The notes beneath the pieces are model-generated. The model saw only the letters and a program-made list of their open reading frames with translations, was not told where the DNA came from and ran no database searches. A program made the position numbers and the translations under genes. DNA of 64,000 nucleotides from an uncultured Bacteroides sp. (GTDB taxonomy: Bacteria > Bacteroidota > Bacteroidia > Bacteroidales > Bacteroidaceae). Numbering within the stretch: the first letter of the stretch is position 1; each line of letters begins with the position of its first letter. Positions 53,149 through 61,694 of this stretch are shown here, piece by piece. The DNA lies in the NCBI RefSeq assembly GCF_959029255.1, contig NZ_CAUFUE010000026.1:1-64000 (forward strand), written 5' to 3'.

Positions 53149-54395
53149 AAAACAATGCAATGATACACCGACTGATTTTAATACTGCTGACACTATTCCT
53201 GCCGTCTGTTGTGATGCATCATCCGTTGCAGGCGCAAGATGCTCCCGCTAAGGACAGGCAGTATTGGGTAGAAACATTAGTGAAAATAGCTGATCCGGTA
53301 ATCAGCAATCTCAGTAAAGACCAATTAAAGAAGAATATTCCGGTAGGACGCTCGTCTTCGGCCATGGCAAGCAGCAGAGAGTTCATCACCCACATGGAGT
53401 CCGTCGGTCGCACCATTGCGGGCATGGCGCCGTGGTTGGAACTCGGACCCGATAGTACCTGTGAAGGGAAACTGCGTGAAAAGTATATCCGCATGACATG
53501 CCGTGCCCTGGCAAATTCAGTAAACCCGGAAGCGAATGATTATTTTAACAGCACAGCCACTCGTCAAATATTAGTAAACAGTGCCTTCTTGATTCAAGGC
53601 TTACTGCAAGCCCCCACCCAGTTATGGGGAAATCTGGACACTGTTACCCGTGAAAGATTAATTGAACAATGGAAATCCACCCGTACCATGAAGCCGGGAA
53701 ATAATAACTGGTTACTTTTCTCTGCCATGGTGGAGTGTGGATTGAAAGAATTTGCCGGAGAATGGAATTTCCCGGTAGTGGAGAAAGCCTTGAACTCCCA
53801 TAAGGAATGGTACAAAGGAGATGGCATTTATGGAGACGGTGCGGACTTCCACCTTGATTATTACAACAGTTATGTCATTCACCCTTTGCTGTTGCAGGTT
53901 TTGAAGGTAGCGGTCAAACAAGAACCTTCTTACCGGCCGTTTCTGGACGAGGAGTGGATACGGTTTATCCGTTATGCGGAAATCCAGGAACGTATGATTG
54001 CTCCCGACGGCAGCTATCCGGTATTGGGACGTTCTGTCAGTTATCGTTCGGCGGCATTCCAGGTGCTGGGCGCATGCGCATTGTTCCGGCGGCTCCCCCA
54101 ATCGCTGAAGCCGGGGCAGGTGCGCGGGGCAATGACTGCCATGCTGAAACGCCTGTTCGAACAGCCGGGAACGTTCGACAAAGACGGTTGGCTCACAATC
54201 GGTGTTTGCGGTGACCAGCCCGAATTGGGCGATACCTATTTATCGACGCCTTGTGTCTATTTGTGCTCATTGGGATTTCTGCCGTTGGGATTACCGGCGG
54301 ATGCATCTTTCTGGAGCGACCCTCCCGAACCCTGGACAAGCGTTAAGGCATTCAGCGGCGAGCAGTTTCCCATTGATAAGTTTATAAAACCATAA
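53145..54395 (+). CDS. DUF2264 protein (possible beta-glucuronidase), first stand-alone copy
   Basis: The 416-residue secreted protein (signal about 1-30) begins with an ATGA overlap to the sulfatase gene. It has the DUF2264 markers WLELGPDSTCEGKLREKYIR, EWYKGDGIYGDGADFHLDYY, RYAEIQERMIAPDGSYPVLG and LTIGVCGDQPELGDTYLSTP, expected to form an alpha/alpha toroid. It is paralogous to 54405-55628 and to the C-terminal half of 42743-45130, but is the most divergent of the three. Glu and Asp residues in the repeated motifs are candidate catalysts. Biochemical assignment to GH154-like glucuronidase is from memory and unproven for this copy. Confidence 0.8.
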   Translation: MKNNAMIHRLILILLTLFLPSVVMHHPLQAQDAPAKDRQYWVETLVKIADPVISNLSKDQLKKNIPVGRSSSAMASSREFITHMESVGRTIAGMAPWLELGPDSTCEGKLREKYIRMTCRALANSVNPEANDYFNSTATRQILVNSAFLIQGLLQAPTQLWGNLDTVTRERLIEQWKSTRTMKPGNNNWLLFSAMVECGLKEFAGEWNFPVVEKALNSHKEWYKGDGIYGDGADFHLDYYNSYVIHPLLLQVLKVAVKQEPSYRPFLDEEWIRFIRYAEIQERMIAPDGSYPVLGRSVSYRSAAFQVLGACALFRRLPQSLKPGQVRGAMTAMLKRLFEQPGTFDKDGWLTIGVCGDQPELGDTYLSTPCVYLCSLGFLPLGLPADASFWSDPPEPWTSVKAFSGEQFPIDKFIKP

Positions 54396-54404
54396 GATAA
54401 AGCT

Positions 54405-55628
54405 ATGAAATACAACATTCTCGTTATTATATTTCTGATGATTAGCCTTTCAGGCCGTTCACAGACTACCTCGGGCACGGAAGACAGGGCCTATTGGGTC
54501 GGTGTATTGTCCCAAATAGCAAATCCCGTGCTGAGTAACATGAGTAAGGGGGAATTGAAGAAGAATATGCCGGTGGAAACGATTTCCGGCGTACCCAATC
54601 CCTCGAATGCGCGTACCACTCACCTGGAAGCTTTGGGACGTTTACTGGTGGGGATGGCTCCCTGGCTGGAACTTGGCCCTGATGGAACTCAGGAAGGGCA
54701 ATTGCGGGAGAAGTATATCCGGTTGATGATTGAATCCATCAATCACGGTTTCAATCCGAAGTCGAAAGACTATCTGAACTTTACTGTAACCCGCCAGCCA
54801 TTGGTCGATGCCGCATTCTTCTGCCAGGGATTGTTACGTTCTCCGAAACAGATATGGGGCAACTTGTCGGCAAAGGCACAGCGGAATGTTTTGGACGCTT
54901 TGCAACAGATACGCAAGATTAAACCCGTGGAAAGTAACTGGTTACTTTTCTCCGCCATGGTTGAGGCTACATTGCTGGAGCTGACGGGCGAGTGTGATAT
55001 GCATGCGATAGATTATGCAATCATGCGCTTTAAGGAATGGTATAAAGGAGATGGTTGGTATGGAGATGGAGTCAATCTGCATATAGATTATTACAATAGT
55101 TTCGTCATTCACCCGATGCTTCTGGATGTGCTGGAGGTGATGCAAAGGCATGGTAAGGGCGAAGCCGAATTCTATAAGATAGAGAAACAACGCTTTTCCA
55201 GATATGCGGAGCAACAGGAGAGAATGATTTCCCCGGATGGGGCATATCCTGTTGTCGGCCGTTCCATTGCCTATCGTTTCGGAACGTTCCATGTGCTTTC
55301 GCAAGCCGCGTTAAACGGAATGCTGCCACCTGCCGTCACCAAGGCGCAAGTTAGGTGCGGATTGACTGCCGTCATCAAGAAACATCTATCCGTGAAAGGA
55401 AACTTTGACGAACATGGATGGCTTACTCTGGGCTTTGCCGGGCATCAGCCACAGATAGCGGAAAGATATATTTCCACAGGCAGCCTTTATTTATGTTCTG
55501 CTGTATTCACTGCACTGGGACTTCCGGCTACCGATGAGTTTTGGACAGCTCCATCTGCCGAATGGACCGGGAAAAAGATTTGGAACGGTAATCCGGATGT
55601 GAAGCTCGACAAAGCGATTAAATTATAA
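54405..55628 (+). CDS. DUF2264 protein (possible beta-glucuronidase), second stand-alone copy
   Basis: The 407-residue secreted protein begins 9 bp after the previous gene. It shares long runs with the DUF2264 half of the GH88 fusion, such as MSKGELKKNMPVE, THLEALGRLL, KGDGWYGDG and VIHPMLLDVLEV. Presence of two close and one more distant DUF2264 unit in one PUL suggests they cut different uronate linkages. A fold-back repeat follows 75 bp downstream and may end the transcript. Confidence 0.8.
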   Translation: MKYNILVIIFLMISLSGRSQTTSGTEDRAYWVGVLSQIANPVLSNMSKGELKKNMPVETISGVPNPSNARTTHLEALGRLLVGMAPWLELGPDGTQEGQLREKYIRLMIESINHGFNPKSKDYLNFTVTRQPLVDAAFFCQGLLRSPKQIWGNLSAKAQRNVLDALQQIRKIKPVESNWLLFSAMVEATLLELTGECDMHAIDYAIMRFKEWYKGDGWYGDGVNLHIDYYNSFVIHPMLLDVLEVMQRHGKGEAEFYKIEKQRFSRYAEQQERMISPDGAYPVVGRSIAYRFGTFHVLSQAALNGMLPPAVTKAQVRCGLTAVIKKHLSVKGNFDEHGWLTLGFAGHQPQIAERYISTGSLYLCSAVFTALGLPATDEFWTAPSAEWTGKKIWNGNPDVKLDKAIKL

Positions 55629-55702
55629 ACATTTACTTATGTAAACCAGGAATTGAATTTATTCTTTAGGGTATGGTTTTTAGCTAAATGACAAAAGAAT
55701 TA

Positions 55703-55789
55703 TTTTCAGACATAAGAACAAAAGAACATATTCGCTAAATGATATAATCTGTGTTTTCTTATTTGTTCTTTTGTTCTTATGTCTGAAAA
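55703..55789. repeat. 26-bp perfect fold-back repeat in the DUF2264-GH105 gap
   Basis: Bases 55703-55728 pair perfectly with 55764-55789 around a 35-nt loop; the arms contain CAGACATAAGAACAAAAG. GCTAAATGA occurs just outside and inside the loop. It may act as a terminator before the GH105 gene. No operator box is seen in this gap. Confidence 0.9.
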
Positions 55790-55866
55790 AGGATGTTCTG
55801 TTTCCTTCATTTCCATTCAACTTCACCCCCTGGTTCACATCGATTATAAATTAACAGTTAGTATAT

Positions 55867-56967
55867 ATGAAGAAGATTTTTACTTTACTTTTATTATCGA
55901 TAGGTTGCAGCCTCAGTGCCCAACAACCTTTTTCGGCAAATATGGATAAAACGGACATTATTAAAGTCTGTAATGCAGTGTCTGATTGGCAGATAACCCA
56001 TCATGCACAAGTCAAGCATCATCCGCTGGACTGGACAAACGGCGCCCTATATCGTGGAATGACGGAATGGGGAAAAGTCTCCGGGAATGAATCTTGTTAT
56101 GACTTTGTACGTGCCATCGGCGAGAAATATAACTGGAATATGTGGGACCGTGCCTATCATGCCGATGACATCTGCGTAGGTCAGGCATTCATTGAGATGT
56201 ACCGCAAACAGGGAGATAAGCGTATGCTGCAACCCACCATGGAACGTGCATACTACGTGGCTACCCATCCCTCGAAAGCCCCTCTGATGAAAACCGATGC
56301 CGTGGGAACATCGGAACGTTGGTCGTGGTCGGATGCTCTCTTCATGGCGCCTCCCGTTTATGCGGCGTTGTACACCATGACCGGTGACAAAACCTATTTA
56401 GACTATCTGGATAGCGAATATAAGGAGTGTGTGGATTCCCTCTACGACAAGGAAGAACATCTTTTTTACAGAGACAATAAGCGAATTCCCCTGCGCGAGA
56501 AGAATGGCAGCAAGCAATTCTGGGGAAGAGGCAATGGCTGGGTATTCGCCGGACTTCCGTTGATTATTGATAATTTGCCGTTGGATTGTTCTTCCCGGAA
56601 TTACTACATCCGCTTGTTTGTGGATATGGCAGATGCCGTGCGTAAGACGCAATGTAAAGATGGCGACTGGCGCACCAGTCTTCTGGACCCGGATTCGTAC
56701 ACCATGCCCGAAAATAGTTGTTCCGCATTCATGTGTTACGGCATAGCCTGGGGGCTTCGTAATGGATATTTGCAGAAGCGGGTTTATCAGCCGGTATTGG
56801 AAAAAGGATGGCAATCGCTGGTGAAAGCCGTTCATGCCGATGGCAAGTTAGGATATATACAACCCGTTGGCGCCGCACCCAAAGCGGCAGGTTATGACGC
56901 GACGGATGTATACGGAGTCGGCGCATTCCTCCTGGCAGGGAGCGAACTGTATAAATTACTTCAGTAG
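55867..56967 (+). CDS. GH105 unsaturated uronyl hydrolase
   Basis: The 366-residue secreted enzyme (signal MKKIFTLLLLSIGCSLSA) has the GH105 alpha/alpha barrel with TNGALYRGMTEWGKV, AYHADDICVGQAFIEMYR, WSWSDALFMAPPVYAALY and FWGRGNGWVFAGLPLII. GH105 enzymes hydrolyse the unsaturated uronate at the non-reducing end of lyase products, as in rhamnogalacturonan or ulvan. It is the last enzyme of the PUL. Together with GH88 it demands a lyase, which is not visible in the window. Confidence 0.92.
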   Translation: MKKIFTLLLLSIGCSLSAQQPFSANMDKTDIIKVCNAVSDWQITHHAQVKHHPLDWTNGALYRGMTEWGKVSGNESCYDFVRAIGEKYNWNMWDRAYHADDICVGQAFIEMYRKQGDKRMLQPTMERAYYVATHPSKAPLMKTDAVGTSERWSWSDALFMAPPVYAALYTMTGDKTYLDYLDSEYKECVDSLYDKEEHLFYRDNKRIPLREKNGSKQFWGRGNGWVFAGLPLIIDNLPLDCSSRNYYIRLFVDMADAVRKTQCKDGDWRTSLLDPDSYTMPENSCSAFMCYGIAWGLRNGYLQKRVYQPVLEKGWQSLVKAVHADGKLGYIQPVGAAPKAAGYDATDVYGVGAFLLAGSELYKLLQ

Positions 56968-56982
56968 GCTACCCCGCGATGG

Positions 56983-57039
56983 TAGGGGCGTGAGACCCGG
57001 AAGGACGAATGAAACCGGGTATCACGCCCCTATTTTATT
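56983..57039. terminator. Hairpin between convergent GH105 and EEP genes
   Basis: TAGGGGCGTGA (56983-56993) pairs with TCACGCCCCTA (57022-57032), and inner GACCCGG pairs with CCGGGT. TTTTATT follows on the plus strand. The right arm overlaps the stop codon of the minus-strand gene. Confidence 0.8.
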
Positions 57040-58061
57040 CCGAAAGTTACAAGCAACCCTTTGTGGTCGGTAGGCCAAACTCCTTTGGGCAATAGGAACT
57101 TATCCTTGGACTTCTCCATTACCCGCTGGCTTTTAGCGATACTTCCCTGTGGACCGAAAATCACGGCTTTTTTCAGCCGGATGGCAGGGTGGGGATAGTA
57201 GAACACGTAGTCTATCCGGTCGCGTTCGTCCGACTTGGGTGTCCAGGTCAGCTTCTCGACCGGAATCAGCGGGTTGTCTGCCGGGAAAGTAAATCCGGGA
57301 TAATTCAATACGTCCGGATACAGTGTGCGGTATGTATCGATGAATCCGTTGTTATCCAGCATCAGGGGGACAGTCCAGGGGATAATCAGCCCGTTGTGGT
57401 CATACAAATCCTTTGTTTCGCGTATCCAGTCCAGGTGGGAAGGCTCATTGAAATCTCCCCCCAGGATGACGATGGTACCTTCTTCAATATCTTTACGGGC
57501 AGCGGCGATGAAGTCTCTGATAGCGTCATCGCGCAGTGAAGCATCATTCACTTCCAAAACCTCGCGAACGGTTTGCGGGATGGGAATTTCTTTCCAGGTA
57601 GAACCGTCGTAGCCCCTTACATTATAATATGCATCGTTCAGATAGTCCAGATGCGCCGTGTAGACAGCTATCTTATGCCCGTTTATGGTACTTGTCATCT
57701 TGTAAATGCTTCCGTGGTCGTTCTTCTCGGGATACACGGTCAGGGAATCGGTGATGGGATGGCGGCTCAGCAGACCGCTGTCGTAACTATAAAAAGAGTA
57801 ATAAGTTTCCCCCTTGGACTTCAACGATTGTACAATGCGGTCGCAAAAGCGGGTGTTGTGGTAATTCCTCACCTCACTGAAAGTTACAAAGTCCGGTTTC
57901 AGGCGTACAATCTCCTCCACGATGGCGTCATATCCTCCGGGCACTTGCGTCCCCTCTTGCCAGATGTTCCATTGCAGGACGGTAAATTCCTTCTTCTCCT
58001 GACTTCTTCCGAGGGTAGCTGCCAGCAAAAGCAGGCATACTGCGAATAATCTTCTTATCAT
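57030..58061 (-). CDS. Secreted endonuclease/exonuclease/phosphatase-family protein
   Basis: The 343-residue protein has a signal peptide (MIRRLFAVCLLLLAATLGRS) and the EEP fold motifs: TVLQWNIWQEG, DFVTFSEVRNYHN, VILGGDFNEPSHLDW with the metal/catalytic Asp-Asn pair, and WPTDHKGLLVTF with the final His. The family includes DNases, sphingomyelinases and inositol-phosphate phosphatases. A secreted form in Bacteroides could scavenge phosphate from extracellular substrates. It is convergent to the PUL, so probably not part of it. Confidence 0.85.
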   Translation of the reverse strand: MIRRLFAVCLLLLAATLGRSQEKKEFTVLQWNIWQEGTQVPGGYDAIVEEIVRLKPDFVTFSEVRNYHNTRFCDRIVQSLKSKGETYYSFYSYDSGLLSRHPITDSLTVYPEKNDHGSIYKMTSTINGHKIAVYTAHLDYLNDAYYNVRGYDGSTWKEIPIPQTVREVLEVNDASLRDDAIRDFIAAARKDIEEGTIVILGGDFNEPSHLDWIRETKDLYDHNGLIIPWTVPLMLDNNGFIDTYRTLYPDVLNYPGFTFPADNPLIPVEKLTWTPKSDERDRIDYVFYYPHPAIRLKKAVIFGPQGSIAKSQRVMEKSKDKFLLPKGVWPTDHKGLLVTFGIK

Positions 58062-58117
58062 GATAAGTATTCGGTTATAAATTATAATTAGTTTATACTA
58101 TTTGTATCATTCGTACT

Positions 58118-58205
58118 TATCTGTCATGCTGAGCGTAGTCGAAGCATCTACTCTCTGTGAATATATGGGGATGAGATGCTTCGACTACGCTCAGCATGAC
58201 AGATA
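58118..58205. repeat. 32-bp perfect inverted repeat containing ATGCTGAGCGTAGTCGAAGC
   Basis: Bases 58118-58149 and 58174-58205 are perfect reverse complements with a 24-nt loop. The core motif is a fold-back element I recall as widely dispersed in Bacteroidetes genomes. It lies in the divergent EEP-metK promoter gap. Confidence 0.92.
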
Positions 58206-58312
58206 GTATAAGTTATTTCTTGTTCATCACTTATTTAGAACTAGATTTCTGCAAAGATAATAAATCTGTGTTAATCTCTCTTGTCAGTGATACATATAAA
58301 GAAAAAACTCTC

Positions 58313-58320
58313 TATCTTTG
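58313..58320 (+). promoter_or_regulatory. -7 promoter element of metK
   Basis: TATCTTTG matches TAnnTTTG; transcription would begin a few bases later, giving a leader of about 160 bases that holds the riboswitch. Confidence 0.75.
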
Positions 58321-58333
58321 CACCCGAAAACGA

Positions 58334-58390
58334 AATGTGGAAAGATTTGAGTAGCTTGCAACCACAGAAAAAAATGCTAAAACACATCCT
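58334..58390 (+). promoter_or_regulatory. SAM-II-like riboswitch in the metK leader
   Basis: The segment has the SAM-II layout: a P1 stem TGTGG (58336-58340) with CCACA (58362-58366), an internal AAAGATTTGA and GCTTGCAA, and a trailing A-rich AATGCTAAAAC that would form the pseudoknot. This resembles the SAM-II consensus as I remember it. It directly precedes metK, whose product makes SAM. A CGATGC/GCATCG hairpin follows at 58398-58414. A covariance-model search would decide. Confidence 0.75.
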
Positions 58391-58486
58391 TTTCTGACGA
58401 TGCTCCGAGCATCGGGATATGCATGTCTACTCACCACCAGATCCCCGCTTTTCATTCTTTAATTATTCATTCTTTAATTTAGAAGT

Positions 58487-59779
58487 ATGGGATATTTATT
58501 CACATCCGAATCGGTGTCAGAAGGACACCCCGACAAAGTGGCCGATCAAATATCGGACGCTGTGCTTGACAAACTGTTGGCTTACGACCCCAGTTCGAAA
58601 GTAGCTTGCGAAACTCTGGTTACTACCGGACAGGTGGTGCTGGCTGGAGAAGTGAAAACCAAAGCGTACGTAGACCTCCAACTCATCGCACGCGAAGTAA
58701 TTCAGAAAATCGGCTATACCAAAGGCGAGTATATGTTCGAGAGCAATTCGTGCGGCGTGCTTTCCGCCATCCACGAACAGAGTCCCGACATCAACCGTGG
58801 TGTAGAGCGTCAAGACCCTATGGAACAGGGGGCCGGAGACCAGGGCATGATGTTCGGCTACGCTACGAATGAAACGGAAAACTACATGCCGCTCTCCCTC
58901 GACCTTGCCCACCGCATCTTGCAGGTGCTGGCCGACATCCGTCGCGAAGGCAAGCAAATGACTTATCTTCGTCCTGACGCGAAGAGCCAGGTAACCATCG
59001 AATATGATGACAACGGCATGCCCGTCCGCATCGATACCATCGTGGTTTCTACCCAGCACGATGATTTCGTCCGGCCTGCCGACGACAGCGAAGCCGCGCA
59101 GCTGAAGGCTGACGAGGAAATGCTTGCCATCATCCGCAAGGATGTAATCGAAATTCTGATGCCGCGCGTCATTGCTTCCATCCATGCCGAAAAGGTATTG
59201 GCTCTGTTCAACGACCACATCAAATATCACGTAAACCCTACCGGCAAATTTGTAATCGGTGGCCCTCACGGAGATACCGGACTGACCGGACGTAAGATTA
59301 TCGTAGATACTTATGGTGGCAAGGGTGCCCACGGTGGTGGCGCTTTCTCAGGAAAAGACCCCTCGAAAGTAGACCGCTCCGCTGCATACGCCGCCCGTCA
59401 CATTGCCAAGAACCTGGTAGCCGCCGGTGTGGCAGACGAAATGCTGGTACAAGTGTCATACGCCATCGGCGTGGCACGTCCCATCAATATTTTCGTAGAT
59501 ACCTACGGCCGCAGCCATGTCAACATGAGTGACGGTGAAATCGCCAAGAAGATTGACGAGCTGTTCGACCTTCGTCCGAAGGCCATCGAAGACCGCTTGA
59601 AGCTCCGTAACCCTATTTATCAGGAAACTGCCGCTTACGGACACATGGGACGTGAACCGCAGACCGTCGTCAAGCATTTCAAGTCACGCTATGAAGGCGA
59701 CAAGGAGATAGAGGTTGAACTCTTTACTTGGGAGAAACTGGATTACGTTGATAAAGTGAAAGCCGCATTCGGCCTCTGA
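58487..59779 (+). CDS. metK: S-adenosylmethionine synthetase
   Basis: The 430-residue enzyme makes SAM from methionine and ATP. The three-domain MetK pattern is complete: FTSESVSEGHPDKVADQISD with the ATP-binding His, GAGDQGMMFGYATNET, and the glycine-rich loop GGGAFSGKDPSKVDRSAAYA. It is slightly longer than the usual 390 residues, as in other Bacteroidetes. It is preceded by a SAM-II-like riboswitch, so feedback by its own product is likely. A terminator follows at 59908. Confidence 0.97.
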   Translation: MGYLFTSESVSEGHPDKVADQISDAVLDKLLAYDPSSKVACETLVTTGQVVLAGEVKTKAYVDLQLIAREVIQKIGYTKGEYMFESNSCGVLSAIHEQSPDINRGVERQDPMEQGAGDQGMMFGYATNETENYMPLSLDLAHRILQVLADIRREGKQMTYLRPDAKSQVTIEYDDNGMPVRIDTIVVSTQHDDFVRPADDSEAAQLKADEEMLAIIRKDVIEILMPRVIASIHAEKVLALFNDHIKYHVNPTGKFVIGGPHGDTGLTGRKIIVDTYGGKGAHGGGAFSGKDPSKVDRSAAYAARHIAKNLVAAGVADEMLVQVSYAIGVARPINIFVDTYGRSHVNMSDGEIAKKIDELFDLRPKAIEDRLKLRNPIYQETAAYGHMGREPQTVVKHFKSRYEGDKEIEVELFTWEKLDYVDKVKAAFGL

Positions 59780-59798
59780 TAATTGCCTATTATCAGTT

Positions 59799-59862
59799 GT
59801 CAATAGTCAATTGTCAATAGTAAATTGTCAATAGTAAATTGTCAATAGTAAATTGTCAATTC
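59799..59862. repeat. 14-bp tandem repeat GTCAATAGTAAATT
   Basis: Units start at 59799, 59813, 59827 and 59841, with a partial fifth at 59855. The first unit varies (GTCAATAGTCAATT). It follows the metK stop by 20 bases. Confidence 0.9.
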
Positions 59863-59907
59863 TCCATTAAAACAGTAATCAGCATAGCTTTACAAGCTAT
59901 TTATATA

Positions 59908-59965
59908 GAAAGCTGCCTTTCCACGCACCGTAATCTCGGTGTTGTGAGAAGGCAGCTTCTTTTTA
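59908..59965 (+). terminator. Terminator after metK
   Basis: AGCTGCCTT (59911-59919) pairs with AAGGCAGCT (59949-59957), with an inner CACCG/CGGTG stem, and ends in TCTTTTT. Confidence 0.85.
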
Positions 59966-59992
59966 GGGCTTATTCAATAAATGCGAAATGAT

Positions 59993-60115
59993 AATTTAAT
60001 GAAGAATGAAGAATTTAATGAAGAATGAAGAATTAAGAATGAAGAATTACCTAGCGGCATGCTTGCATAGCGCAGCCAAATTCTTCATTCTTCATTCTTC
60101 ATTCTTCATTAAATT
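59993..60115. repeat. Fold-back repeat of GAAGAAT / ATTCTTC units
   Basis: The left arm (59993-60050) is made of AATGAAGAATGAAGAATT-type units and the right arm (60078-60115) of ATTCTTCATTCTTCATT. They are largely complementary. It ends seven bases before the stop of the minus-strand repressor and separates it from metK. Confidence 0.85.
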
Positions 60116-60121
60116 CCTCAT

Positions 60122-60844
60122 TTACATCATCATATTCTTCCTAATCGAGAACTTCACAATCGCCATCGCATTGATAGCCGCCAGCGGCACATCCATCGGC
60201 TCATGGTGTGGATTGTAGCTCACCAGCTTCAGGCACCCTTCCTTGTCCGAACGGTTCACATACTTCACCGCCAGGTACTCGTCGCCGTCTATGACGAACG
60301 ATACCAGGTACATTTCCCCGTAGATGACGTGGTTGAAACTGTTTATCTCCTTGAAGCCCACGATGTCTCCCGACTTCAGGATGGGATACATGCTGTCCCC
60401 GCTGATGTAGAGCGCGCCGTCGCACACGGGGATGCTCGGTATCTGTATCCTGCCCACCACATACTGCCGTTTGTCCGCCAGCAGGGTTTTCAGGTTGGCG
60501 GCGGCGGTGATGTCGTAGAGCGCCACGCTGCGGTCGTCCACCACGTCCGGCGTTTTAGGGTTGTGGAGTATCTCCACCTCTCCCTGCGCCCACTCGCAGT
60601 CGCACTGCTTCTGCTTGTGCGCCGGACTTCCCTTGCCCGTGAGCAGCCAGTTGTAGTCCACCTCCTTCAAGCTCTCCAGCAGCAGCGGGAAGTCGATGCT
60701 GTTACGCGCAATCCAGTTACTCAGCGTTGAACGGGACACTCCCAGATAGGAAGCCAGGGCGGCGTCAGTCTTCAGGTTGAGCACCCTCTTGGCGCGCCCC
60801 ACGATATCCGACACATTGAATAATAAATCACTTTTCTTTTCCAT
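60122..60844 (-). CDS. CI/LexA-like repressor with S24 peptidase-type domain
   Basis: The start is the ATG at 60844 (MEKKSDLLFNVSD). Residues 5-70 form a CI-type helix-turn-helix (TDAALASYLGVSRSTLSNWI). The C-terminal half (about 125-240) has the Ser/Lys dyad of S24 auto-cleaving repressors in LYISGDSMYPILKSGD and LAVKYVN. Such proteins control prophages and islands and can be switched by RecA-dependent self-cleavage. It is divergent from the zinc-finger/DUF4373 genes, with a repeat-rich 523-base gap between. Confidence 0.85.
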   Translation of the reverse strand: MEKKSDLLFNVSDIVGRAKRVLNLKTDAALASYLGVSRSTLSNWIARNSIDFPLLLESLKEVDYNWLLTGKGSPAHKQKQCDCEWAQGEVEILHNPKTPDVVDDRSVALYDITAAANLKTLLADKRQYVVGRIQIPSIPVCDGALYISGDSMYPILKSGDIVGFKEINSFNHVIYGEMYLVSFVIDGDEYLAVKYVNRSDKEGCLKLVSYNPHHEPMDVPLAAINAMAIVKFSIRKNMMM

Positions 60845-60908
60845 AAACACAAGTTGTGTAATATTTGATGTAATACTGATTGTTCACTGCCGTATGGGTT
60901 TTGAATCA

Positions 60909-61045
60909 ATTGACAAGGGAACAAGTTGACAAGTTAACAAGTTGACAAGTTAACGAGTTAACAAGTTGACAAGGGGACAAGTTGACAAGTTAACGAGGGC
61001 TGCGCAACCAGAGCCAACGCGCAGCTCCTTGTCAACTTGTTCCCT
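60909..61045. repeat. Fold-back repeat of AAGTTGACAAGTTAAC units
   Basis: The left part (60909-60998) is a run of GTTGACAAG and GTTAACAAG units. The right part (61027-61045) contains CTTGTCAACTTGTTCCC, its complement. The loop holds GCTGCGCAACC and CGCGCAGC, which pair. The vocabulary is shared with 24297-24415. Confidence 0.8.
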
Positions 61046-61179
61046 TCAATTCCGAACTTTTTTTAAAAAAAACGGCAATTTGATTTGTTTTCTATTTGAA
61101 AACCTGTTTATCTTTGCCGTGACAAACGTACGTAAATTGTTTCTAAAATACAAATTATTAAAGCTAAGAATTATGAAGT

Positions 61180-61311
61180 GAGGGAGATATAGATGCGACG
61201 CGAGGGAACTATAGATGTATCATGAGGGAACTATATACCTGTCACGAGGGGCATATAGATGCATCACGAGGGAACTATAGATGCCACAAGTGGGGATATA
61301 TAGCCCCCCGC
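61180..61311. repeat. Six-unit tandem array with exact 22-bp period
   Basis: GAGGG (GTGGG in the last) recurs at 61180, 61202, 61224, 61246, 61268 and 61290. A typical unit reads GAGGGAACTATAGATGYATCAC-like. No spacers separate the units, so this is not a CRISPR array. It ends about 57 bp before the start of the zinc-finger gene. Confidence 0.92.
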
Positions 61312-61367
61312 AGCGGGACTACAGCCGCCTTACTTCACCAAAAACAAATTTGAAAAACATACATATC

Positions 61368-61682
61368 ATGGAACAGAATATTACCGAAACAACCTGCTAC
61401 TGTGGCCGTTGCCACCGTGAACTGCCCGTGGGGGCCTTTTACATGAGACGGGATACGGAACATCCCGACTGTTATTGCATCGCGTGCCGCAAGGAAATGA
61501 ACCGTACCCGTTACCGGGAGTCACACATCGAAAACGCCAAGCGCGATTATCCCGTGATAACGGACGTCACCGACGACACGCAGCGCCTGTCACTCATCAG
61601 GCACGCCCTCCGCGTGATAAGGGAGAACGCCGCGCGCAAGCGGATGAAATTGCGCGCAACCGATTATATGTTTGACCTTTAA
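61368..61682 (+). CDS. Small four-cysteine zinc-finger protein
   Basis: The start MEQNITETTCYCGRCHRE at 61368 is preferred; an upstream frame would run back into the 22-bp array. The 104-residue protein has a CxxC pair (CGRC) and a second CIAC about 30 residues on, typical of a treble-clef or ribbon finger, followed by a basic helical C-terminus (RVIRENAARKRMKLRA). DNA binding is plausible. It lies 12 bp before the DUF4373-like gene. Close relatives in Bacteroides islands occur in the same place, but I know no function. Confidence 0.7.
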   Translation: MEQNITETTCYCGRCHRELPVGAFYMRRDTEHPDCYCIACRKEMNRTRYRESHIENAKRDYPVITDVTDDTQRLSLIRHALRVIRENAARKRMKLRATDYMFDL

Positions 61683-61694
61683 AGACATCCCATC

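Noticed and set aside
58118..58205. Invertible promoter flanked by inverted repeats near metK and the EEP gene
   Set aside because: The loop is only 24 nt, holds no promoter motif, and no invertase gene is nearby; a fold-back element is more likely.
61180..61311. CRISPR array
   Set aside because: Units are contiguous 22-mers that diverge from each other, without alternating constant repeats and unique spacers, and no cas genes are present.
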